NCBI GenBank assembly: GCA_046590195.1
Contig: JBKJTP010000281.1
Span: 1-12,257, forward strand
DNA from: JBKJTP01 sp046590195
Lineage (GTDB): Bacteria > Bacteroidota > Ignavibacteria > Palsa-1295
Length of the DNA stretch: 12,257 bases
Direction of reading: 5' to 3'
Shown here: positions 5,014-11,658 of the stretch, piece by piece
Position numbering within the stretch: the stretch's first letter is position 1
How the letters are laid out: the number at the start of each line of letters is the position of its first letter
Made by a program: the position numbers and the translations under genes
The notes under the pieces: generated by a model
The model's input: the letters and a program-made list of their open reading frames with translations, nothing else
Told to the model about the DNA's origin: nothing
Database searches by the model: none

Positions 5014-7854
5014 ATGCGTAAGCGTTACGGCTTTTGGCTCGCTAAGGTAGCGATAGTACTGACGGTACTGTGCGCTGGCTTAGAGGCTCAAGCGCAGCTT
5101 ATATTCCCTCGGTTCTACCCGACGTTGTCGGTGACGAACTGGAGGGCGTATCCGGATGGAATTATCCGCGTCCCAGCCCCTTCCCCGGGCGGTGAGCGAT
5201 ATTTCCTCATTCCAGTTTTTATTTATAATGAGGTCGATCCAGCTTTTAACCCGAACCTTGGTGGTCAGCGCTTAGAGCCGATCCGTAGCTTCGAGTTTCA
5301 GCTCGAGTATTATAATCAGGCAATGGTTCTTGACGAGAATCCAGAGCACGGCTCACCAGTCGTAGTTATTGGACCTTCAAAGTCAGAAGCATCTGTACCG
5401 GCTTTAGCGAAGAATTTCTATCTGCGCTACACCGATCAGCCTGATCCAGGTAACCCACTCGATACCGCAGGTAAGTCATTCAATCCATTCCGCCGCCGTA
5501 TCCGCGTGGCTGGTGCAAGCGAAATTCCGCTTCCACTCGCTATGCAGTCAGATACATCGCAGAATGTATTGGTTTACCTCCGCTTCCGTGTGATCCAAAG
5601 CGCGATCAATCAGGGCCTTCTCGCTCTTGATACATCTCGCTTCAACGATCATTACGGTGATTCATTGATCAACGCCCTCACGTACACACGTGGTAACTTC
5701 GGCGGTATCGATGAGCCATACACAAAGCGTGGTACCGGTACGGTGCAGATCACTCCTCAACCAGAGATCCAGCTCCGTCCACTATCTCAGATCACATCGC
5801 AGGACAACCGCAATTTCGTGCTGCTTCCTGATCTCGTCTACGACCCATCGGTCGCAGCAGGTCAGCTCCCAGAGCGTTCATTGCAGCTCCGCAACGGTCA
5901 GTCAGGCTCGCGTCTTACAAATATCAGTATTTGTACAGATCAGCCTTGGTTGAACGTAGCTACTGCCCCAGGCGGCGGTCAGCAGTGTATCGAGATCGCA
6001 CGTATCGATTATACAGCAGCATCCGGTTCTGAAGAGCGCGATCTTTGGATCAGCGCGAACCCAGGCGGTTTGCAGCCAGGTATCTATTACGGTTATGTTA
6101 CGATCGAGAGCGAAGGCGCTTCAAACTCGCCTACACGTATCCTCGTCAAGTTCATCTATCGCCGCACTCCTGATGAGCCAGGTGCAGGTGGACAGAACAC
6201 GGGTATCCGTCTCTCGCTGACAAACAGCTGCAGCATCCCTTGCACATCGAACATCGTATTCGGTGTTGGTGCGGGCGCTTCACCTGCTATCGATCCTCTG
6301 TATGGTGAGACCACCTTCACAGGCGACGATAAGACAGCTCGTGACACGAACGTCGTAGGTTCACAGCGTTGCTACGCTTACTTCGAGCCAATGGATCGTT
6401 CAGTCGACATTCAGTATCAGGATCCAAATATCCTCGGTACCGTTCGCGACGTCCGCAATAACGTCAACCCTGGTACACAGTTGTACAAGGTTGTCTTCAG
6501 CGCAGGCGATCCTCTTTGCTATCCAGTGACTGTTTGCGTAAACCCACAGGATTTCCCTGCAGGTGCTCGCATCGTCGCTCGCGATATCCTCAACGGCAGC
6601 CAGTTCTCTGTAAACCTTCGCGAAGGTACGCAGACAGGTGACGAGCGTTGCTTCGTGATCCGTGACACACGTATCACCAGCTTCATCATCGAGTACACAC
6701 CTGGTACGATCGGCACCGTTCCTTCGGTCATTGCAAATGGCTGGAATCTCCTTTCGTTGCCTGTTATCCCACCGGATAGCCGTGTAACAACGATCTTCCC
6801 AGACGCAGCAGGTACTCCTTACGAGTACACAGCAGCAGCAGCATGGGTACCTCGCGAAGAGCTCGAGTTCGGCCGTGGTTACATGGTCAAGTTCGGTGAT
6901 GTTATCGGTACACGCAACACGAACGTTGCTGGTATCACTAGCACGCTCGTCTCGAATATCCGTCTGTTCCGCGGATGGAACACGATCGGTGCAGCTAGCA
7001 TACCTGCAAGCGTAAACGGTGTGTTCTTCACACCACTTGAAGGTTCGTCAGTTGTTCCTGTTGCAGAGTCAGACGTATTCGAATACGTCACGGGTCGTGG
7101 ATATCGTCAGGTAGCTTACCTGATCCCAGGCCGTGGTTACTTCGTAAAGGTCTCGGCTGATGGTTACTATAACCTTCAGGCTCCTAAGAGCGTAGCTGCT
7201 CCAAAGGTAGACATCACAGAGTCTCTCTCCAAGATCACAGTTCGTGATAATGGTCAGAATGCTCAGGAGCTCTTCTTTGGCAACACTTCGATCCAGGACA
7301 ATGCAGCACGTTACGAGCTTCCTCCGACAATGTTCGGTCTCGATGCTCGCTTCAACTCGAACCGTGGTTATGTTGCGTTCAACGAGAACAGCTACGTAGT
7401 CAACGTCAAGACGAAGAGCTATCCAGTTGCTCTTAACTTCGAAGGTATCACTTCTGAGGTTGAGGTTCGCGACATGCAGGGTAACGTCCTCGGTACAGCA
7501 ACCAACGGTGGCTCGGTTATCCTCAAGGATGCCAAGGTCAACCAGGTTGAAGTATCCTACAAGGGCGGTTCGAACGGCCGTGTGAACAACATGGGCTTCG
7601 GACTCGAGCAGAGCATGCCAAACCCATTCACATCTTCGACGAACATCAGCTTCACGCTGCCTAGCGAAATGCCTGTTAGCTTGGTTGTTTACAACCAGCT
7701 CGGTCAGGTCGTTAGCACCCTCGTCGATGGCATGGGCAAGACTGGTGTCAACAACGTTACGTTCGATGGCGCAAGCCTCGCAGCTGGTACGTATTACTAT
7801 ACGCTCACAGCAGGCAGCTTCACCAAGACCGAGAAGGTTGTTCTCAACAAGTAA
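5014..7854 (+). CDS. Large T9SS-exported protein: cohesin-like, BACON-like and GWN/GRGY repeat domains
   Basis: 946 residues from ATG 5014; the in-frame ATG at 4999 would add MEIKA but lacks a good ribosome site. The signal peptide is residues 1-28 (MRKRYGF, cleavage near AQAQ). Residues ~30-245 resemble an elaborated cohesin-like domain (RSFEFQLEYYNQAMVL, RRIRVAGAS, QNVLVYLRFRVI). Residues ~290-384 match a BACON-like domain (DQPWLNV, LWISANPGGLQPGIYYGYV, IESEGASNSPTRILVKF), a beta-sandwich common in Bacteroidota surface proteins and often proposed to bind glycans or proteins. Residues 576-627 and 654-713 are a diverged repeat pair (GWNLLSLP...GRGYMVKF; GWNTIGAA...GRGYFVKV). Residues ~860-946 are the sorting domain (SMPNPFTSST, VVYNQLGQVV, AAGTYYYTLTAG, final VLNK). 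The mature protein has eight cysteines, all between the BACON region and the repeats. After about codon 100 codon use becomes strongly restricted, suggesting high expression. Probably a major structural or adhesive surface protein. Confidence 0.87.
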   Translation: MRKRYGFWLAKVAIVLTVLCAGLEAQAQLIFPRFYPTLSVTNWRAYPDGIIRVPAPSPGGERYFLIPVFIYNEVDPAFNPNLGGQRLEPIRSFEFQLEYYNQAMVLDENPEHGSPVVVIGPSKSEASVPALAKNFYLRYTDQPDPGNPLDTAGKSFNPFRRRIRVAGASEIPLPLAMQSDTSQNVLVYLRFRVIQSAINQGLLALDTSRFNDHYGDSLINALTYTRGNFGGIDEPYTKRGTGTVQITPQPEIQLRPLSQITSQDNRNFVLLPDLVYDPSVAAGQLPERSLQLRNGQSGSRLTNISICTDQPWLNVATAPGGGQQCIEIARIDYTAASGSEERDLWISANPGGLQPGIYYGYVTIESEGASNSPTRILVKFIYRRTPDEPGAGGQNTGIRLSLTNSCSIPCTSNIVFGVGAGASPAIDPLYGETTFTGDDKTARDTNVVGSQRCYAYFEPMDRSVDIQYQDPNILGTVRDVRNNVNPGTQLYKVVFSAGDPLCYPVTVCVNPQDFPAGARIVARDILNGSQFSVNLREGTQTGDERCFVIRDTRITSFIIEYTPGTIGTVPSVIANGWNLLSLPVIPPDSRVTTIFPDAAGTPYEYTAAAAWVPREELEFGRGYMVKFGDVIGTRNTNVAGITSTLVSNIRLFRGWNTIGAASIPASVNGVFFTPLEGSSVVPVAESDVFEYVTGRGYRQVAYLIPGRGYFVKVSADGYYNLQAPKSVAAPKVDITESLSKITVRDNGQNAQELFFGNTSIQDNAARYELPPTMFGLDARFNSNRGYVAFNENSYVVNVKTKSYPVALNFEGITSEVEVRDMQGNVLGTATNGGSVILKDAKVNQVEVSYKGGSNGRVNNMGFGLEQSMPNPFTSSTNISFTLPSEMPVSLVVYNQLGQVVSTLVDGMGKTGVNNVTFDGASLAAGTYYYTLTAGSFTKTEKVVLNK

Positions 7855-7873
7855 TTTCTAGTCTGTCGAAGAC

Positions 7874-7904
7874 GCCTTTTCCGAAAGGCACCCTGTAACA
7901 AGGG
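7874..7904 (+). other. Two small hairpins downstream of the 946-residue gene
   Basis: GCCTTT/AAAGGC (7874-7879 with 7884-7889, loop TCCG) is followed directly by CCCT/AGGG (7891-7894 with 7901-7904). Both are short and have no T-run. They may stabilise the mRNA 3' end before the stronger hairpin at 7925. Confidence 0.3.
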
Positions 7905-7924
7905 TATAGGAATTGAAGTTATTC

Positions 7925-7964
7925 AGAGCGGGAGTCACGTAAGTGGCTTCCGCTCTTTCTTCTT
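7925..7964 (+). terminator. Strong Rho-independent terminator after the 946-residue gene
   Basis: AGAGCGGGAGTCAC (7925-7938) pairs along all 14 positions with GTGGCTTCCGCTCT (7943-7956), with two G-T wobbles. The loop is GTAA, a GNRA tetraloop, and TTCTTCTT follows. It ends the 946-residue gene about 70 bases past its stop codon and separates it from the next gene. Confidence 0.87.
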
Positions 7965-7992
7965 AATGCAGCGCCACTTAATGCAGGGCCAC
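7963..7992 (+). repeat. Imperfect 15-bp tandem duplication
   Basis: TTAATGCAGCGCCAC (7963-7977) is followed at once by TTAATGCAGGGCCAC (7978-7992), differing at one base (C7972 versus G7987). The first copy overlaps the end of the terminator tail. The pair lies about 40-65 bases upstream of the next start codon, so it could be a replication-slippage product or a doubled operator. Confidence 0.75.
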
Positions 7993-8005
7993 TTGCTCAG
8001 TAAGA

Positions 8006-8011
8006 TATAAT
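8006..8011 (+). promoter_or_regulatory. Possible -10 element TATAAT before the 306-residue gene
   Basis: A perfect TATAAT lies 19 bases before the ATG at 8031, but there is no credible -35 hexamer at normal spacing. The neighbouring bases match the Bacteroidota TAnnTTTG element only poorly. A promoter is expected here because a strong terminator lies just upstream. Confidence 0.25.
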
Positions 8012-8030
8012 TTCAAACTATACTCTGAAT

Positions 8031-8951
8031 ATGACCAGAGTTCTTTTACTACTTCTCGTTCTTCTATCATCGTCGCTTGCCTCCTCACTTGCAACTGCAC
8101 AGGAGTTCAAGCTGGAGATCAGTGCAAGCTTCCCGAAACCTGGACAGATCGTGTTCCCAGTGTTCCTCGGATATGATCCAATTGCCGAAGACTCGCTCGA
8201 ATATCCAAATCGTGCATGGAAAGAGGAGCGCACATTCCAGGCGCCGATCGGAAAGATCTCGATCTTCGAGCAGCCATATCCTGAGAATCCTCAGGGACGC
8301 GATCTTGCATTCAGAGATCCGGGTGCGCTCTATGGCAAGCAGATGCTCGAACTCACAAAGATGGACATCCGCAAGAAGCCGATACTCGACTCCTTTATGA
8401 TGAGGTGGATCCTCTATGTTGATCCATCAAATGAATCGGTCGAGCCTGATGACCGCGTGGTTCTGACTTGGGATCGTAACCGAATCCCGAGCATCGTTCG
8501 ATATCTCATCATGTCATATCGAAACGAAGAGACGATCATCGACATGAAGACTGCGAACACAGTCACGATCTGGGCGGATTCGCTTCAGGTCAATGGTGGT
8601 AGTCTCAACATCGGTATCACTGCGTATTACAACATGGATCTCCCAGTTGGCAATATGTCGGTCGATGATGCACGCGCGAATGCCATTAGCCTCCGCACCT
8701 ATCCAAACCCAGCGATATCACACTCGAAGATCCTGCTCGAGCTCCAGCGGACAGAGCATGTCACGCTTGCGATCTATGACGTTCAGGGTCGAGAGATCAT
8801 GACGCACAGCTTCATGGGAATGATGGGGATGAACGAGATCTCGGTCGATCGCGAGCAACTTGGCCTTTCGAGCGGCGTCTACTTCGTCCGTGCGATGATC
8901 GGCTCAGGCAGCGATCAGGTACTCAAGACCACTTCGATCCGCTTACAGTAA
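8031..8951 (+). CDS. Small T9SS-exported protein of unknown function
   Basis: 306 residues. The signal peptide is residues 1-24 (MTRV, Leu/Ser-rich core, cleavage near ATAQ). No Shine-Dalgarno is evident, and ATG 8031 gives the signal peptide directly. Residues ~25-215 are probably mostly beta-strand, with many charged and aromatic residues (SFPKPGQIVFPVFLGYD, RWILYVDPSNESVEPDD, IGITAYYNMDLP), and match no family I can name. Residues ~220-306 are a PNPA-type sorting domain (YPNPAISHSKI, LAIYDVQGREI, LSSGVYFVRAMIG). The tail ends RLQ, not in the Lys or Arg seen in the other four. The protein has no cysteine, unlike its neighbours. It is flanked by strong terminators on both sides and so is probably transcribed alone. 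A minor surface component is a guess from context only. Confidence 0.8.
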   Translation: MTRVLLLLLVLLSSSLASSLATAQEFKLEISASFPKPGQIVFPVFLGYDPIAEDSLEYPNRAWKEERTFQAPIGKISIFEQPYPENPQGRDLAFRDPGALYGKQMLELTKMDIRKKPILDSFMMRWILYVDPSNESVEPDDRVVLTWDRNRIPSIVRYLIMSYRNEETIIDMKTANTVTIWADSLQVNGGSLNIGITAYYNMDLPVGNMSVDDARANAISLRTYPNPAISHSKILLELQRTEHVTLAIYDVQGREIMTHSFMGMMGMNEISVDREQLGLSSGVYFVRAMIGSGSDQVLKTTSIRLQ

Positions 8952-8971
8952 CATCAAGAGCATTTTGCATG

Positions 8972-9013
8972 ATGGCTTCTCAAACCATTCGGTCTGAGAA
9001 GCCATTTTAGTTT
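8972..9013 (+). terminator. Strong Rho-independent terminator after the 306-residue gene
   Basis: ATGGCTTCTCA (8972-8982) pairs perfectly with TGAGAAGCCAT (8995-9005). The stem continues after one A-C mismatch with ACC/GGT and an ATTC loop, and TTTTAGTTT follows. A TTG at 9012, in frame with xseA, lies in this tail, which argues against its use as the xseA start. TTAGTTTG (9007-9014) is one base from the TAnnTTTG promoter element and might contribute to xseA transcription, but no -33 element is visible. Confidence 0.87.
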
Positions 9014-9044
9014 GCCGCGAACCCGAGACGCCCAGATCGCAAAC

Positions 9045-10331
9045 ATGAATTATCGCAACACCCGCAATTCGCCTTCGCTCTTCGAGCAAGTTCAGGAGAA
9101 GTCACAGCGTGCCGCCGAGCGCGAAGAGCAGCATCTCTCCGTCTCTGCGCTTACGAAGACCGTCAAAAGTCTACTCGAAGCTCGTTTTACTGATGTCATC
9201 GTCGAAGGCGAGGTCTCGAACTACACGCACCACCGCTCCGGACACCGCTACTTCACGCTGAAGGATCCCGATGCGCAGATCTCTGGAGTGATCTGGAAGA
9301 CGCGGCCGGTCAACTTCGAGATGAAGGACGGCATCAAGGTCGTGTGCCGCGGAAGGCTCACAGTCTATCCACCAAGCGGACGCTATCAACTCGATGTGTT
9401 CAACGTTCGCCCGCTTGGTGTTGGCGAGTTGCAGAAAGCGTTCGAAGAGATGCATCGCCGGCTCGAAGCAGAGGGGCTCTTCGATCCAACGCGCAAACGC
9501 GCTATCCCGATGTATCCGAAGCGCATCGGTATCGTTACGAGCGAGACTGGCGCAGCGCTGCATGATATTCTCACCGTGCTTCGCCGTCGTTATCCTGTAA
9601 CTCAGGTGACGTTGCGGCCAGCCTCGGTGCAAGGCATTGGCGCAGAGCGAGAGATCGCACGCGCTATTCAAGAGTTCAACCTGACAACAGGCGACGAGCG
9701 CCCGGATGTCTTGATCGTCGGACGCGGCGGTGGCTCACTCGAGGACCTGTGGTCGTTCAACGAAGAAGCAGTAGCGCGTGCGATCTTCGCTTCGAGGATA
9801 CCGATCATCAGCGCTGTCGGTCATGAGGTCGATATCACGATAGCGGATCTCGTCGCCGATCTTCGCGCTCCAACGCCAACGGCTGCCGCCGAACTTGCAA
9901 CACCTGATCGCCAGGAGCTACTCGCAGTACTTCGGCAGACGCAGCGAGTTATGACCGGCACGCTTGCTCAGCACATCCGCAATCTTCGCCGAGAGCTCAC
10001 AAACATCTCTGGCGGCTACTCGCTCAATCAGTGCGTTGTCGATCAGTTGGAGAAGCGTGGCAGAGAAGTGTCACAGCTAAGCGATAGAGTGCGGCGTAAC
10101 GTCGATCACGCCCTCGAGAGGCATCGGCTGACGCTAGAGCGCGATCGGGCTAAGCTCGCAGCCTTAGACCCCTACGCGGTCCTCAAACGCGGCTACGCGA
10201 TCGTCCAACGGCCGGACGGCACCGTCATCCCGACAAAGCAGGCCTTCGGCATCGAGAACCGCCTTCGCCTCGTCTTCGCCGACGGCGAAACAGACCTGAT
10301 GGCGCTGCCTGTAGTACCGATCGATACTTGA
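9045..10331 (+). CDS. xseA: Exodeoxyribonuclease VII large subunit
   Basis: 428 residues from ATG 9045; a TTG at 9012 in the same frame lies in the previous terminator tail and is rejected. XseA with several XseB subunits forms cytoplasmic exonuclease VII, which degrades single-stranded DNA from both ends to short oligonucleotides in repair. Residues ~31-130 are the N-terminal OB-fold (LSVSALTKTVKSLLEARF, VEGEVSNY, HRYFTLKD, GRLTVYPPSGRYQL). Residues ~155-275 are the catalytic core: GIVTSETGAALHDIL, GRGGGSLEDLWSFNEE, SAVGHEVDITI, VADLRAPTPTAAAE. D174, R227, H260 and D263 correspond to residues reported as essential in E. coli XseA (D155, R205, H238, D241). Residues ~285-375 form a long Arg/Glu-rich coiled coil, followed by the conserved LDPYAVLKRGYAIV. 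About 30 polar residues precede the OB-fold. Length is normal for the family. No intact xseB follows, which is unusual since the two are often adjacent. Neighbours are unrelated surface proteins. Confidence 0.96.
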   Translation: MNYRNTRNSPSLFEQVQEKSQRAAEREEQHLSVSALTKTVKSLLEARFTDVIVEGEVSNYTHHRSGHRYFTLKDPDAQISGVIWKTRPVNFEMKDGIKVVCRGRLTVYPPSGRYQLDVFNVRPLGVGELQKAFEEMHRRLEAEGLFDPTRKRAIPMYPKRIGIVTSETGAALHDILTVLRRRYPVTQVTLRPASVQGIGAEREIARAIQEFNLTTGDERPDVLIVGRGGGSLEDLWSFNEEAVARAIFASRIPIISAVGHEVDITIADLVADLRAPTPTAAAELATPDRQELLAVLRQTQRVMTGTLAQHIRNLRRELTNISGGYSLNQCVVDQLEKRGREVSQLSDRVRRNVDHALERHRLTLERDRAKLAALDPYAVLKRGYAIVQRPDGTVIPTKQAFGIENRLRLVFADGETDLMALPVVPIDT

Positions 10332-10332
10332 T

Positions 10333-10382
10333 CATGTAAAGTAGCTAGCACTTGAATAGCTTTACATGCACATAGTTTTTTT
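10333..10382 (+). terminator. Probable terminator after xseA
   Basis: CATGTAAAG (10333-10341) pairs perfectly with CTTTACATG (10360-10368) around an 18-base loop. Seven bases later comes a run of seven T (10376-10382). The stem is AT-rich and the T-run is slightly displaced, so it is weaker than the other terminators here. Confidence 0.55.
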
Positions 10383-10465
10383 ACAGGGAGAATACCAACG
10401 CAATGAGCTAAAGCAGCGGAATACTATTCGGTCGAACAAGATATTCCTGAGATTAGCAAGTCTTG
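10383..10465 (+). other. Non-coding stretch between two hairpins after xseA
   Basis: I see no supported gene here. A good AGGGAG (10385-10390) is followed 12 bases later by an ATG that stops after two codons. In another frame, codons 10407-10463 give a plausible protein tail (AKAAEYYSVEQDIPEISKS) ending at TGA 10464, directly before the next hairpin. That frame is closed by TGA at 10404. It may be a decayed gene end or chance. Confidence 0.3.
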
Positions 10466-10501
10466 AAGAAATCCAGTACCAAACTCAGTACTGGATTTCT
10501 T
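10466..10501 (+). terminator. Perfect 14-bp hairpin, possible bidirectional terminator
   Basis: AAGAAATCCAGTAC (10466-10479) and GTACTGGATTTCTT (10488-10501) are perfect inverted copies around the loop CAAACTCA. Each strand ends in a partial T-rich tail (TTTCTTATTT on the + strand). It is a second hairpin after xseA and sits immediately upstream of the lipoprotein promoter element. Confidence 0.55.
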
Positions 10502-10512
10502 ATTTAAGTCCA

Positions 10513-10520
10513 TATTTTTG
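10513..10520 (+). promoter_or_regulatory. Bacteroidota-type promoter element TAnnTTTG before the lipoprotein gene
   Basis: TATTTTTG matches the -7 consensus TAnnTTTG of Bacteroidota primary sigma factor promoters exactly. Transcription would start near 10527, giving a leader of about 34 bases to ATG 10561. The -33 region falls on ACTGG in the hairpin's right arm, close to but not exactly TTTG. Confidence 0.5.
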
Positions 10521-10560
10521 CTACGTGACTTCGTAATTACTTCCTTTGACAGAAACAACT

Positions 10561-11589
10561 ATGTCTCGAATTTCCTATTTCTTCCTTGTGCTTTTGGTGC
10601 TCGGGTTCACTACTGTGGCCTGCGAGCAAGCTCCGACTTCATCGGATAACAATTCCACAGACCATCAGATGGGCAGCAAGCCGGCCGCTGCTGCTGCCGA
10701 TCCGAAGATCGCGTACATCGACGCGACAAACAAGCTTGGCGTTATGGATACATCCAGTAGCAACCAAACCTTGGTGTACACGCCTGCGAGCGGCAGCTAC
10801 ATTGAACGGCCATTCTGGTCGCCATCCAGTTCTGTGTTGTGGGCCGAATATCCCACCTCTGGAAATACGTCAGCCATCAAAGCGGCCGATATCAGTGTCT
10901 CGAATGGGGTGCCGGTGAGTTCAAACGTACGCACGATCCTCTCTGAAAGCGACGATACCGCCAGGATACGATTTCCGACCTGGTCGTCAACTTCGTCCAC
11001 GAACAGCATCGCGTTTGTTTATTATCGCGGGCGATTCAATGGCACCGCAAGACCAAGCTATGTCTGCACCATTACGGCCTCCGGTGGCGCGCTCGACACG
11101 CTCTATACCACGACAAGCGGTACGGTTCAAGGTATCGCATGGAATGCGGACGATTCAAAGCTAGCGGTCTACACGATCGAGGGTACTACCGGTACGATCC
11201 TCATCGTGAACACCTCGACCGGACTTGTTGCTGATTCGATGACATTTACCGATAACAGCAACTACGGCGGGTTGAACAGTCTCGAGTGGTCTCGATCAGG
11301 CTCGGTAAACAAATTGGCCTTCGTCCTCGACGGAGCAATTCAATACATCGCACCATCCACGGGCTCCTCGCCCTCTACCCAAAATGTAGGAAAAGGAAGT
11401 GCCCCGAACACCATTGCAAATTATGCATCGTGGTCGCCGAACAACTCCAGCTTGATGTTCATCAAGGCCACATACACGAGTTCATGCCAGTGCGATAAGC
11501 ACTCGTTACTGAAGAACAACGCGCAGACGACGACAATCAAGGAGCTTGACAAGACCTTTGAGGCTTCTGCGCTAAACTGGCACCGTTAG
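10561..11589 (+). CDS. Lipoprotein with TolB/WD40-like six-bladed beta-propeller
   Basis: 342 residues from ATG 10561; the in-frame TTG at 10546 is less likely. Residues 1-20 are a lipoprotein signal (MSRISYFF, hydrophobic core) with lipobox-like TVAC and lipidated Cys21; Thr18 at -3 is atypical. A Ser/Asn/Ala-rich linker (~22-47) would tether the domain to the membrane. Tryptophans at about residues 86, 141, 194, 243, 291 and 340 recur every 48-55 residues in TolB/PD40-like contexts (FWSPSSS, TWSSTSS, AWNADDSKLAV, EWSRSG, SWSPNNSSLMF, NWHR), giving a propeller. The last Trp is three codons from the stop, and residues 48-60 (PKIAYIDATNKLG) look like the missing part of that blade. SSCQCDKHS near residue 307 carries the only other cysteine pair. 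Such propellers bind proteins or ligands, and the target here is unknown. No T9SS tail is present. Confidence 0.83.
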   Translation: MSRISYFFLVLLVLGFTTVACEQAPTSSDNNSTDHQMGSKPAAAAADPKIAYIDATNKLGVMDTSSSNQTLVYTPASGSYIERPFWSPSSSVLWAEYPTSGNTSAIKAADISVSNGVPVSSNVRTILSESDDTARIRFPTWSSTSSTNSIAFVYYRGRFNGTARPSYVCTITASGGALDTLYTTTSGTVQGIAWNADDSKLAVYTIEGTTGTILIVNTSTGLVADSMTFTDNSNYGGLNSLEWSRSGSVNKLAFVLDGAIQYIAPSTGSSPSTQNVGKGSAPNTIANYASWSPNNSSLMFIKATYTSSCQCDKHSLLKNNAQTTTIKELDKTFEASALNWHR

Positions 11590-11650
11590 AAGAATAGTAC
11601 TTAACTTAGAGGGTCGAGTTGGGTATTGACTCATCGATTTCCTTCTGACG

Positions 11651-11658
11651 TATCTTTG
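11651..11658 (+). promoter_or_regulatory. TAnnTTTG promoter-like element nested in the terminator
   Basis: TATCTTTG matches the Bacteroidota -7 consensus. TTGACT (11626-11631) lies upstream, but its TTG is about 4 bases too far for the usual -33 position. Transcription would begin near 11665, inside the left arm of the overlapping terminator, with a leader of about 53 bases to ATG 11718. Confidence 0.4.

Noticed and set aside
1641..7854. A true cellulosome gene cluster
   Set aside because: No glycoside hydrolase, carbohydrate esterase or enzyme-linked dockerin is visible; the domains are only cohesin-like and dockerin-like by eye.
9012..9044. TTG 9012 as the start of xseA
   Set aside because: The TTG lies in the T-tail of the preceding terminator, and ATG 9045 already gives a full-length XseA with a complete OB-fold.
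9171..9671. Minus-strand open frame (166 codons) opposite xseA
   Set aside because: It overlaps the conserved OB-fold and part of the catalytic core of xseA, which is unambiguous on the + strand.
10366..10536. 56-codon + strand open frame from ATG 10366 to TAA 10534
   Set aside because: It starts inside one hairpin, runs through a second perfect hairpin and a promoter-like element, has no ribosome site, and its product has no family resemblance. It is most likely chance in non-coding DNA.
10546..10560. TTG 10546 as the start of the lipoprotein
   Set aside because: It would place acidic MTETT before the signal peptide. ATG 10561 gives a normal short basic start and hydrophobic core.
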